From: Hydrogenophilales bacterium RIFOXYD1_FULL_62_11
GTDB taxonomy: Bacteria; Pseudomonadota; Gammaproteobacteria; Burkholderiales; Thiobacillaceae
Direction of reading: 5' to 3'
DNA length: 7,065 bases
Assembly: GCA_001802655.1 (NCBI GenBank)
Contig: MGZO01000076.1
Coordinates: forward strand, 271 to 7,335
Shown here in pieces: positions 1 to 5,607 of the stretch. Positions within the stretch are counted from its first letter, which is position 1. Every line of letters begins with the position of its first letter. The notes under the pieces are model-generated. The model was given only the letters and a program-made list of their open reading frames with translations, was not told where the DNA came from and searched no databases. The position numbers and the translations under genes were made by a program.

Positions 1-98
1 GTCAGCGAGATCCAGCTCATCACGCGCAGCATCAGCATGTTGCTGCGTTCCGGGCGCTTGACCCATTCGGCCTGATGATCGACCCCGGCGGGCGTCAT
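1..98 (-). CDS. LpxL-like acyltransferase, N-terminal fragment (cut by window edge)
   Basis: Only the first 32 codons are visible; the gene continues past the left edge. The start ATG (98-96) overlaps the TGA stop of the dehydratase gene as ATGA, with a GGGGTG ribosome-binding stretch a few bases upstream, so translation is probably coupled. The visible peptide begins MTPAGVDHQAEW and continues with an R-P-E-R-S-N segment and a hydrophobic run ending M-S-W-I-S-L. This resembles the N-termini of lysophospholipid/lipid A late acyltransferases of the LpxL/HtrB type that sit in aryl polyene clusters, which have a membrane anchor followed by a cytoplasmic acyltransferase domain. In that setting the enzyme would be expected to help attach the polyene or a fatty acid to a lipid in the inner membrane. 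The catalytic HX4D motif lies outside the window, so the call rests on the N-terminal resemblance and gene order. Confidence 0.62.
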   Translation of the reverse strand, partial: MTPAGVDHQAEWVKRPERSNMLMLRVMSWISL

Positions 99-415
99 GA
101 CGTCACCCCATCGGCTGCAGCAAACGCCACGATGCCGCTGGCCACCACGCGTTCAGCCACCTTCAACTCGAAGCGGAATACGCCCGCCGCTGTCGACGAA
201 TACTCGAGGCGCAGGATTTCGCCAGGCTGAACCGGGCTGAGAAACTTCGCCGACTTGATCTCGCCGGTCGCAGCGGCCGTTCCCTGCAACGCGGCCAGCG
301 CAAGCAGCGCCTCGTCCAGCAACACCACGCCGGGCAGAATCGGGCGGCCCGGAAAATGTCCGGCATACGCCGGATGATCGGCCGCGACAGCCAGTGGCAA
401 GGATTGCGTCGTCAT
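95..415 (-). CDS. Hot-dog-fold 3-hydroxyacyl-ACP dehydratase (FabA/FabZ-like, APE cluster type)
   Basis: A 106-residue protein with the hot-dog dehydratase signature G-H-F-P-G-R-P-I-L-P-G-V at residues 19-30. The probable catalytic pair is His20 and Asp34, 14 residues apart as in both FabA and FabZ. The second residue is Asp as in FabA, where FabZ has Glu, although a Glu follows at 35. Such enzymes remove water from 3-hydroxyacyl-ACP to give the trans-2-enoyl product; in aryl polyene synthesis, repeated use without enoyl reduction builds the conjugated chain. At 106 residues it is shorter than FabZ (about 140-150) and begins only about 20 residues before the active-site His. Its ATG (415-413) overlaps the ligase TGA stop as ATGA and has no clear Shine-Dalgarno of its own, so coupling is likely. 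By position it corresponds to ApeI of the E. coli ape cluster. It may need a partner dehydratase subunit for activity; that is inference. Confidence 0.83.
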   Translation of the reverse strand: MTTQSLPLAVAADHPAYAGHFPGRPILPGVVLLDEALLALAALQGTAAATGEIKSAKFLSPVQPGEILRLEYSSTAAGVFRFELKVAERVVASGIVAFAAADGVTS

Positions 416-1773
416 GCCGGCTGACCGTGCGACGTTTTTGCCTGCAGGCTGGCCAGCAAAGCCTGCGCCAGCTGGTGAGGCAACTTGCCCGTGGCATTGC
501 GCGGCAGTGCGTCGACAAACAACAGCGGGCGCGGCAGAAAAATGGGGTCGATGCGTTCGCGCAACGCCTGCATCAGCGCGGCAGGGGTCAGCGTGGGCGC
601 CACCACCAGGGCGACCAGGCGGCGTACGCTTTCCATTTCACCCGTATCGTCTTGCGGCAGCACGAACACCCCATCCTGCACCCCGGGAATCGCAGTGAGC
701 TGGTAGTTGAGATAAGCCAGCGAGGTACGCTTGCCGGCAATATTGACCAGATCGGCATGGCGGCCATGCAGCAGGAAATGACCCGGCTTCTCAGCGATGG
801 GTTCGATCACATCGCTCAGCAGGGTCGGCGTCTCGATGTGCCCGCCCTCGGCCCATACCGCCTCGTCCTCGAACCGCAAGCGAACGTCCGGAAAGGCCTG
901 CCAGGCCACGCCCGCTGTGGTACGGCGTGTCGCCAGCTGGCCGGTTTCGGTGCAACCGTAGATTTCCAGCAGGGGGCAGCCGAAACGGCGCTCCGCCTCG
1001 GCGGCCAGATTGGTCGACAGCGGCGCCGTGGCTGACAGCACCAGGTCAGCTGCGGGAAGGTCGGCTTGCGCGGCCAGTAGCGCGCGCAAGTGATAGGGTG
1101 ATGTCGCCAGCACCCGCGGCCGCGGCAGCTGTTTCAGGGCCGTGCCGATATCGTCCGGGTAAAAAGGGCTGCCGTCATGCAGCGCGGCGCCGCATTGCAG
1201 CGGCAGCAGCACCGTAGTTTCCAGTCCGTACATATGTTGTGGCGGCACCGTGCCCACCAGCGCATGCGCCGGAGTGATGCCCAGGCGCGCGCCCTCCGCC
1301 TGCACATTGCGCACCAGATTGCCCCAGCGTTTGTCATGCGGCGTCGGCATTCCGGTGGAACCAGAGGTAAAGACCCGGGCGATGACCTGATCGCAATCGA
1401 TCTGCGGAATCCGGGGGTTGGCCACCGATTCCGGCCTTGACGTTGGGTAACGGAACACCGGCAGGTCGATGGGGCACGCATCCTGATCGGTGATGCAAAA
1501 CACATCCGGGGCGAGACACTGCATCTGCCTCACCATTTCCACGGTGTGATTGGGCGGCAACACGCTCACCCGGCCGCTGACAATGCAGGCCGCCAGCGCA
1601 ACCGTGAACCGGTAGCGATTGCTGCACAGGTTGAGCACGTGTCGACCGGCTGGCAACTCGCCCGCGAGCGTTGCAACCTCACGCAGAAACTGCCCGGCGC
1701 TGACCGGCACGCCGCCGCGCCACGCCACGGTAGCATCGACGCAGGAATGGGCAATCAGCGGCAGGGTCAGCAT
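412..1773 (-). CDS. AMP-forming acyl/aryl-CoA (or ACP) ligase of aryl polyene type
   Basis: A 453-residue member of the ANL adenylating superfamily, expected to activate a carboxylic acid with ATP and transfer it to a thiol, in this context probably the aromatic starter acid onto the neighbouring ACP. Visible core motifs are the phosphate-binding loop T-S-G-S-T-G-M-P at 136-143, the Y-G-C-T-E-T motif at 272-277, a G-R-H-A-D segment at 337-341 leading into the hinge, and a C-terminal N-A-T-G-K-L-P at 426-432 with the usual catalytic Lys430. The Lys that normally follows the P-loop proline is Thr144. The protein is shorter than typical acyl-CoA synthetases (500-550 residues), which fits the compact ligases of pigment clusters. 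The start ATG lies 18 bases after the membrane-protein stop, and no strong Shine-Dalgarno is visible. The equivalent in E. coli is ApeH. The substrate is not readable from sequence. Confidence 0.85.
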   Translation of the reverse strand: MLTLPLIAHSCVDATVAWRGGVPVSAGQFLREVATLAGELPAGRHVLNLCSNRYRFTVALAACIVSGRVSVLPPNHTVEMVRQMQCLAPDVFCITDQDACPIDLPVFRYPTSRPESVANPRIPQIDCDQVIARVFTSGSTGMPTPHDKRWGNLVRNVQAEGARLGITPAHALVGTVPPQHMYGLETTVLLPLQCGAALHDGSPFYPDDIGTALKQLPRPRVLATSPYHLRALLAAQADLPAADLVLSATAPLSTNLAAEAERRFGCPLLEIYGCTETGQLATRRTTAGVAWQAFPDVRLRFEDEAVWAEGGHIETPTLLSDVIEPIAEKPGHFLLHGRHADLVNIAGKRTSLAYLNYQLTAIPGVQDGVFVLPQDDTGEMESVRRLVALVVAPTLTPAALMQALRERIDPIFLPRPLLFVDALPRNATGKLPHQLAQALLASLQAKTSHGQPA

Positions 1774-1791
1774 GGTCAGGAAGCGAACGGC

Positions 1792-2472
1792 TTAACGTGA
1801 ATTTGAAGACACGTCAGGCAGAGTGGCCGGTCTTTTCCAGAACGCGCGCACGCCATCCATGATGCTGTGTTTCTCCAGGTTCGGCAGCTTGCGCAGACGC
1901 ACCGCATACTCAACCGCAAACATCAGCAGAATCAGCGGAAACGACAGGAAATTGGCAAAAATCGACCATGCCTCCATGCTCGCGCAGCAGAACAGCGCGC
2001 TGGAAACCAGCGCCGTTGCCAGAAAAAAAAGCGTCCACGCCAAAGTGACCTGGCGCGTGTAGCGCAGCACCTCCGGCGCCAGCGTGGTCCGGTGCACGGT
2101 TTCGGCCAGTTTTGTAACCAGCGCCTGCCGCCCGCGCATCAGCGTGGTACCAAACACAGCGGCCAGCATGACATTGGTGCCGACATGCTGCAGGAAATAC
2201 ACCCAATTGAAATTACGTTGCAGCGCGCCCCAGAACAGCGCCAGCCCCACGCCCACGGCCACACAGAGCGCCAGCATGAGCAGTCGTCTGGGCGAACGCC
2301 AGGCCAGCCACAACAAAATCGCCAGCGACGGCGCCAGCGAAACCGCCACGCCAAGCGATGGCAAAGTGGTGGCGGCCGACGTGGCCGCGCTGTAATGCGC
2401 CAGCACGGGGTAGGCGATAACCCCGGCAGCGACGATGAACCCCCGCGCGACGCGCGCCACGCTCAACGGCAT
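1792..2472 (-). CDS. Multi-pass inner-membrane protein, COG4648-like, of the aryl polyene cluster
   Basis: A 226-residue hydrophobic protein using the ATG at 2472-2470. An in-frame ATG at 2505 would add 11 polar residues and overlap the ACP gene by 23 bases, so the downstream start is preferred: it leaves a 10-base gap and starts directly before the first hydrophobic segment. Five or six membrane segments can be seen at about residues 11-29, 40-58, 63-82, 93-111, 143-163 and 172-191. Conserved-looking polar patches are R-N-F-N-W at 86-90 and the C-terminal cytoplasmic tail H-S-I-M-D-G at 202-207. Proteins of this kind sit between the ACP and the AMP ligase in aryl polyene clusters (position of ApeG in E. 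coli). The biochemical role is not established to my knowledge; a membrane scaffold or export partner is a guess. Family assignment rests on topology, length and position. Confidence 0.72.
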   Translation of the reverse strand: MPLSVARVARGFIVAAGVIAYPVLAHYSAATSAATTLPSLGVAVSLAPSLAILLWLAWRSPRRLLMLALCVAVGVGLALFWGALQRNFNWVYFLQHVGTNVMLAAVFGTTLMRGRQALVTKLAETVHRTTLAPEVLRYTRQVTLAWTLFFLATALVSSALFCCASMEAWSIFANFLSFPLILLMFAVEYAVRLRKLPNLEKHSIMDGVRAFWKRPATLPDVSSNSR

Positions 2473-2482
2473 GAAATCAAGC

Positions 2483-2782
2483 TCATTTCGTCCGGTTGGC
2501 CGCAACGTGCCGGGTCAGTTCGGCCAGCGAACTGAATATGCGGGTGTTGTCGGCACTATCGGCGCGCAGTGAAAAGCCAAACTGCTTCGACACCACCAGC
2601 GCCACTTCCAGAATATCGATGGAATCCAGCCCGAGCCCCTCGCCATACAGTGGCGCGTCGGGTTGAATGTCGTCCGGACTGAGTTCGAGATTAAGCGCGG
2701 TCACGATCAGGCCGGCAATTTCGCCTTGCAGCGCATGCTGGGATTCGGTGGGTTTGGATTCAGTTGGCACGGGTTCAGACAT
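2483..2782 (-). CDS. Acyl carrier protein (dedicated, aryl polyene cluster)
   Basis: A 99-residue acyl carrier protein. The phosphopantetheine attachment site is Ser54 in G-L-G-L-D-S-I-D (49-56), followed by the helix-II residues I-L-E-V-A-L typical of PP-binding domains. The first 15 or so residues are a Pro/Ser/Glu-rich tail before the carrier domain. The reading frame stays open upstream to an ATG at 3007, but those extra 75 residues look like no carrier protein and would run through the promoter, so ATG 2782 (peptide MSEPVP...) is chosen; its Shine-Dalgarno is weak. As first gene of the leftward operon it would carry the growing aryl or acyl chain for the ligase and dehydratase encoded downstream. 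It differs from the housekeeping AcpP in sequence and context. Pigment clusters often encode two adjacent ACPs; only one is seen here. Confidence 0.9.
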   Translation of the reverse strand: MSEPVPTESKPTESQHALQGEIAGLIVTALNLELSPDDIQPDAPLYGEGLGLDSIDILEVALVVSKQFGFSLRADSADNTRIFSSLAELTRHVAANRTK

Positions 2783-2839
2783 AACAATTTCACAACAAAA
2801 ATAAGGGGGGCAACCCGAACCTGCCGAGTCGCACCGCTC

Positions 2840-2868
2840 ATTATATTCGGTAAGCCCTTTTATCGCAG
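2840..2868 (-). promoter_or_regulatory. Sigma-70-type promoter of the leftward ACP/pigment operon
   Basis: On the minus strand a perfect TATAAT (-10, at 2845-2840) is preceded after 17 bases by CTGCGA (2868-2863), a weak -35 with three of six consensus bases. Transcription would start near 2833, giving a leader of about 50 bases before the ACP ATG at 2782. The weak -35 overlapped by inverted repeats suggests an activator- or repressor-controlled promoter. That regulation is inference. Confidence 0.6.
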
Positions 2869-2892
2869 TCTGGCTTATTCCGGCTTGCGATA
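2851..2892. repeat. Nested inverted and phased direct repeats over the ACP promoter
   Basis: Three related pentamers lie here: AAGCC at 2852-2856 and GGCTT at 2872-2876 and 2882-2886, spaced 20 and 10 bases apart, i.e. on one face of the helix. TAAGCC (2851-2856) and GGCTTA (2872-2877) form a perfect inverted repeat with a 15-base spacer. A second perfect pair, TATCGCA (2861-2867) and TGCGATA (2886-2892), is interleaved with it. Both cover the -35 of the leftward promoter, as an operator would. No known regulator motif is recognised. Confidence 0.42.
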
Positions 2893-3077
2893 CACTCTGC
2901 GTGCCTGCATGGCCGGATCCGTCACGGTACATGATGGCTCCCATGGCATGATATGACCGCTTGAATTTACTGGAAATTTTCATCCCGCTCTCTCTGGCGC
3001 CCAACAATTGGGGGAAGCCAGCCGGGCGCCCCCCCGTCAGGTTTCCCCCACCCGCCGAAACGCGATTACGGGGGGAC

Positions 3078-3106
3078 TGGAAAAAAGCGCACAGGTTTGC
3101 TATGCT
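3078..3106 (+). promoter_or_regulatory. Extended -10 promoter of the rpsU operon
   Basis: TGGAAA (3078-3083, four of six consensus -35 bases) and TATGCT (3101-3106, -10) are separated by exactly 17 bases, and the -10 carries an upstream TG at 3098-3099 (extended -10). The start point would fall near 3113. The leader that follows, to 3139, is strongly pyrimidine-rich and has only a weak GGAA (3126-3129) before the rpsU ATG. Confidence 0.65.
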
Positions 3107-3139
3107 TCTCTTTTTCCCGTTTCCCGGAATCCTTTTTCA

Positions 3140-3352
3140 ATGCCCTACGTCAAAATCAAAGAAAACGAGCCGTTCGATGTCGCACTGCGCCGCTTCAAGC
3201 GCTCCATCGAAAAAGTGGGTCTGCTGACCGAACTGCGTGCCCGCGAGTTCTACGAAAAGCCCACCGCCGAGCGCAAGCGCAAGCTCGCTGCTGCAGTCAA
3301 GCGCCAGAGCAAGCGTCTGCGCGGCCAGCAACTCCCCCCCAAGATGTATTGA
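3140..3352 (+). CDS. rpsU: 30S ribosomal protein S21
   Basis: A 70-residue, very basic protein, the usual length of bacterial S21. It begins MPYVKIKENEPF, then has the family-typical F-K-R-S-I-E-K (19-25), L-L-T-E-L-R-A-R-E-F-Y-E-K-P-T-A-E-R-K-R-K segment and the C-terminal Q-L-P-P-K-M-Y. S21 binds the 30S platform near the anti-Shine-Dalgarno end of 16S rRNA and assists initiation. The ATG at 3140 is chosen over the upstream in-frame extension because it matches the family N-terminus exactly and follows the promoter by about 27 bases. It is the first gene of the macromolecular synthesis operon and must be expressed at ribosomal-protein level, far above dnaG. A hairpin sits on its stop codon. 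Confidence 0.97.
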   Translation: MPYVKIKENEPFDVALRRFKRSIEKVGLLTELRAREFYEKPTAERKRKLAAAVKRQSKRLRGQQLPPKMY

Positions 3353-3372
3353 TTCTGCGTCCACGCAGAATC
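3351..3372 (+). promoter_or_regulatory. Perfect RNA hairpin on the rpsU stop codon
   Basis: GATTCTGCGT (3351-3360) and ACGCAGAATC (3363-3372) are perfect complements separated by CC, in practice a 9-bp stem with a UCCA loop. The stem takes in the last two bases of the rpsU TGA and ends 11 bases before the yqeY ATG. No T-run follows, so it is not a canonical Rho-independent terminator. It could protect the 3' end of the abundant rpsU mRNA, mark a processing site or limit ribosome access to yqeY, which has no visible Shine-Dalgarno. Confidence 0.72.
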
Positions 3373-3383
3373 TCGCTCGACCC

Positions 3384-3830
3384 ATGTCGCTGAAAGCACG
3401 CGTCACCGACGACATGAAGGATGCCATGCGCGCCAAGGATACGGCGCGTCTCGGCACGATCCGTTTGCTGCTCGCTGCGATCAAGCAGAAGGAAGTGGAC
3501 GAACGGATCGAGCTCGACGATGCAACGATCAGCAGCATCGTCGAAAAACTCATCAAGCAACGCAAAGACTCAATCAGCCAGTTCCAGGCCGCCGGTCGCG
3601 ACGATCTGGTGGCCGTGGAGCAGGCCGAACTGGTCGTGCTGCAAGCCTATCTGCCCGAACAGCTGTCTGGCGCCGAAGTCGAGACCGCCGTGATCGCGGC
3701 GATTACCGAATCGGGTGCCGCCAGCGCCAAAGACATGGGCAAGGTCATGGGCTTGCTGAAACCCCGTCTCGCCGGCCGTGCTGACATGGGGCAGGTTTCC
3801 ACCTTGATCAAGGCTCGGCTGGCAGGCTAG
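3384..3830 (+). CDS. yqeY: GatB/YqeY domain protein
   Basis: A 148-residue soluble protein, mostly helical, matching the standalone YqeY family in length and sequence. It starts MSLKARVTDDMK, has the conserved R-L-G-T-I-R-L-L-L-A-A-I-K-Q-K-E-V-D helix at 22-39, Y-L-P-E-Q-L-S at 89-95, and the C-terminal K-D-M-G-K-V-M-G-L-L-K block (116-126) leading to the final D-M-G-Q-V repeat. The domain is related to the tRNA-binding tail domain of the GatB amidotransferase subunit and of some glutaminyl-tRNA synthetases; the role of the free-standing protein is not settled. Its place between rpsU and dnaG is common in beta- and some gammaproteobacteria. An in-frame upstream extension to 3237 overlaps rpsU out of frame and is rejected. 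No Shine-Dalgarno is visible before ATG 3384. Confidence 0.93.
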   Translation: MSLKARVTDDMKDAMRAKDTARLGTIRLLLAAIKQKEVDERIELDDATISSIVEKLIKQRKDSISQFQAAGRDDLVAVEQAELVVLQAYLPEQLSGAEVETAVIAAITESGAASAKDMGKVMGLLKPRLAGRADMGQVSTLIKARLAG

Positions 3831-3835
3831 ACGCC

Positions 3836-3858
3836 GCCCGGCGCCTGCTCGGGCTTTT
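3836..3858 (+). terminator. Terminator-like attenuator between yqeY and dnaG
   Basis: GCCCG (3836-3840) pairs perfectly with CGGGC (3850-3854) across a 9-base loop and is followed at once by TTTT (3855-3858). This is the shape of a short Rho-independent terminator, though the 5-bp stem and 4-base T-run predict only partial termination. An alternative small stem, GCCG/CGGC at 3833-3842, would compete with it. E. coli has a comparable terminator between rpsU and dnaG that keeps primase low; the same role is inferred here. Confidence 0.55.
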
Positions 3859-3859
3859 G

Positions 3860-3892
3860 ATGCACCCTCCCCTCGGTATGCGGCAACCATGA
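3860..3892 (+). other. Possible 10-codon leader ORF overlapping the dnaG start
   Basis: The ATG right after the T-run opens a frame of ten codons (MHPPLGMRQP) whose TGA (3890-3892) overlaps the dnaG ATG (3889-3891) as ATGA. dnaG has no good Shine-Dalgarno of its own, so reinitiation from this leader could set its translation. The leader ORF lacks a Shine-Dalgarno as well, and a frame this short can occur by chance, so this is a weak candidate. Confidence 0.22.
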
Positions 3893-5589
3893 TCCCGCGC
3901 GACTTCATCGATACCCTGCTTGCCCGCGTCGATATCGTTGATGTCATCGACCGTCGCGTGTCGCTGAAAAAAGCCGGCCAGAACTACCAGGCCTGCTGCC
4001 CTTTCCACAACGAAAAAACCCCCTCCTTCACCGTCAGCCCGACCAAGCAGTTCTACCATTGCTTTGGCTGCGGCGCGCACGGCACCGCGCTCGGTTTCCT
4101 GATGGAATACGAGCACATGAGCTTCCCCGATGCCGTTGCGGCGCTGGCGCAGGATGTCGGCCTGCCGATACCGGAATCGGCACAGGAATCCGACCGTCCC
4201 AAACCGCCGCCCGCCCTGTGGGATGCGCTGGAACAAGCCGCGCAGTTTTACCGGCAACAACTCAAAAGCTCGCCGCGCGCAATCGACTACCTGAAACAAC
4301 GCGGCCTTACCGGCACCATCGCCGCCCGATACGGCATGGGATATGCGCCGGACGACTGGTCGCCGCTGAAACAGGTTTTCAGCGATTACTCAGCCGATGC
4401 GCTTGCCGCCTCCGGCCTCGTCATCGACAACGAACGCAGCCGCTACGACCGCTTCCGCGACCGCATCATGTTTCCCATCAAGAACATCAAAGGCCAGATC
4501 GTCGGCTTTGGCGGACGCGTACTCGACAAGGGCGAGCCGAAATATCTCAATTCGCCTGAAACCCCGCTGTTTCACAAAGGCTCGGAGCTTTATGGCCTGT
4601 TCGAGGCGCGCGCAGCGATCAAGGCCGCCGGCCGCGCCATCGTGGTCGAAGGCTATATGGACGTGGTGGCGTTGGCGCAGCACGGCGTGGAATTTTCCGT
4701 GGCCGCGCTGGGCACTGCCACCACGCCGATTCATGTGCGCACCCTGCTGCGCCATACCGACCGCCTGATCTACGCGTTTGACGGCGACAATGCCGGGCGC
4801 AAGGCGGCCTGGCGCGCGCTGGAAAACTCGCTGGAAGCCTTGCAGGACGGCAAGGAAATCAGCTTCCTGTTTCTACCGGAAGGCGAAGATCCCGACAGCA
4901 CCATTCGTGCCCATGGCCAGGCGGCCTTCCTGCGCCTGCTGGATAACGACACCCTGCCGCTGTCGGCATTTCTGGTGCGCGAACTGGCAAGCGGGCTCAA
5001 GCTCGACACCCAGGAAGGCCGCGCATCCCTGCTCAAACAGGCCAAACCGCTGCTGGAAAAAATCACCGCGCCGATGCTGGGCAGCCTGATCCAGCGGCAA
5101 ATCGCCGAACTGGCGCATGTGCCGGCCAACGAACTCACGCAAATGGGCGTGAAGCCCACCATCGCCCGCCGCGCACCGCCGCGTCCCACGCGCCGCCCGG
5201 CCCCCTCGCGCCTGCGCAGCCTGGCGCGCATGATGCTGCTCAATCCGCAGCGGGTCGCCGAAGTCGATCAGGCATGGCTGGACGCCAACGATCCGCTGTT
5301 CGAGCATCTGGCCGACCTGATGACCTGGCTGCGCGACATCGGAAGCCCCAGCCTGCCTTCCCTCGCCGAAGCCGCCCGCGGCAGCACGCTGGAAAGTCTG
5401 GTCAATGAACTTATGACCGACTTGCTCGACAAAGACGATAGCTGGGACTGGAACGCCGAATTCGATGGCGCAGTCAGGCAACTCCACGATGACTGGCGCC
5501 GCCGACGGCAACAAGACCTGGCTGCGCGGCCGCTGAACAGCCTGAGCGCCAGTGAGCGCCAGGAACTGGTGGACCTGGCACGGTCCTAG
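3889..5589 (+). CDS. dnaG: DNA primase
   Basis: A 566-residue bacterial primase (E. coli 581) that makes the RNA primers for the lagging strand and for fork restart at the replication fork. The N-terminal CHC2 zinc-binding domain has Cys37, His40, Cys58 and Cys61. The RNA polymerase/TOPRIM core follows: an R-Y-D-R-F-R-D-R-I-M-F-P-I block near 185-197, then E-G-Y-M-D at 254-258, D-G-D at 298-300 and E-D-P-D-S at 333-337, which supply the metal-binding acidic residues (Glu254, Asp258, Asp298, Asp300, Asp334, Asp336). A Pro/Arg-rich linker (about 427-444) leads to the C-terminal helical domain that binds the DnaB helicase. The start MIPRDFIDTLLARVDIV is the family N-terminus. The ATG has no strong ribosome-binding site, in keeping with the low cellular level of primase. 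It lies 58 bases after yqeY and 113 bases before rpoD. Confidence 0.98.
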   Translation: MIPRDFIDTLLARVDIVDVIDRRVSLKKAGQNYQACCPFHNEKTPSFTVSPTKQFYHCFGCGAHGTALGFLMEYEHMSFPDAVAALAQDVGLPIPESAQESDRPKPPPALWDALEQAAQFYRQQLKSSPRAIDYLKQRGLTGTIAARYGMGYAPDDWSPLKQVFSDYSADALAASGLVIDNERSRYDRFRDRIMFPIKNIKGQIVGFGGRVLDKGEPKYLNSPETPLFHKGSELYGLFEARAAIKAAGRAIVVEGYMDVVALAQHGVEFSVAALGTATTPIHVRTLLRHTDRLIYAFDGDNAGRKAAWRALENSLEALQDGKEISFLFLPEGEDPDSTIRAHGQAAFLRLLDNDTLPLSAFLVRELASGLKLDTQEGRASLLKQAKPLLEKITAPMLGSLIQRQIAELAHVPANELTQMGVKPTIARRAPPRPTRRPAPSRLRSLARMMLLNPQRVAEVDQAWLDANDPLFEHLADLMTWLRDIGSPSLPSLAEAARGSTLESLVNELMTDLLDKDDSWDWNAEFDGAVRQLHDDWRRRRQQDLAARPLNSLSASERQELVDLARS

Positions 5590-5607
5590 CTTGCCAGAAA
5601 CGGCAAG
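5590..5607 (+). promoter_or_regulatory. RNA hairpin directly after the dnaG stop codon
   Basis: CTTGCC (5590-5595) and GGCAAG (5602-5607) are perfect complements around the loop AGAAAC. The stem begins at the base after the dnaG TAG. No T-run follows. In E. coli the dnaG-rpoD junction carries an RNase E processing site; this hairpin could mark the 3' end of a processed dnaG message, but that is inference. Its right arm overlaps the -35 of the rpoD promoter. Confidence 0.5.

Larger units (their letters stand above)
2783..3139. other. Divergent intergenic region between pigment operon and rpsU
   Basis: This 357-bp stretch holds no convincing gene. Short open frames cross it on both strands, but none has a recognisable product or a ribosome-binding site. 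It contains the leftward ACP-operon promoter, the phased GGCTT/AAGCC repeats around it, alternating G and C tracts at 3010-3075, and the rightward rpsU promoter. A tRNA or a structured riboswitch is not recognisable here. Confidence 0.75.

Noticed and set aside
394..1035. A 213-codon plus-strand frame opposite the AMP ligase
   Set aside because: The product is rich in Arg, Gln and His with no recognisable domain, and it is fully explained as the shadow of the ligase gene.
1867..2535. A 222-codon plus-strand frame opposite the membrane protein gene
   Set aside because: The product is Gln/Arg-rich with no domain, while the minus strand encodes a coherent multi-pass membrane protein in an operon.
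2885..2896. Possible rightward -10 (TACACT) in the divergent region
   Set aside because: No acceptable -35 lies 16-18 bases upstream and no gene starts within reach; the promoter at 3078-3106 explains rpsU better.
2930..2956. CATGAT direct repeats and an ATGG-CTC-CCAT palindrome in the divergent region
   Set aside because: The repeats are very short, isolated from the promoters, and within chance expectation.
2783..3007. In-frame 75-codon upstream extension of the ACP gene to an ATG at 3007
   Set aside because: The extra residues resemble no carrier-protein N-terminus, and the segment contains the promoter for the gene. The start at 2782 gives a normal-length ACP.
2961..3227. Plus-strand frame of 88 codons running into rpsU
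   Set aside because: It overlaps rpsU in another frame, crosses the rpsU promoter and gives a product with no recognisable features.
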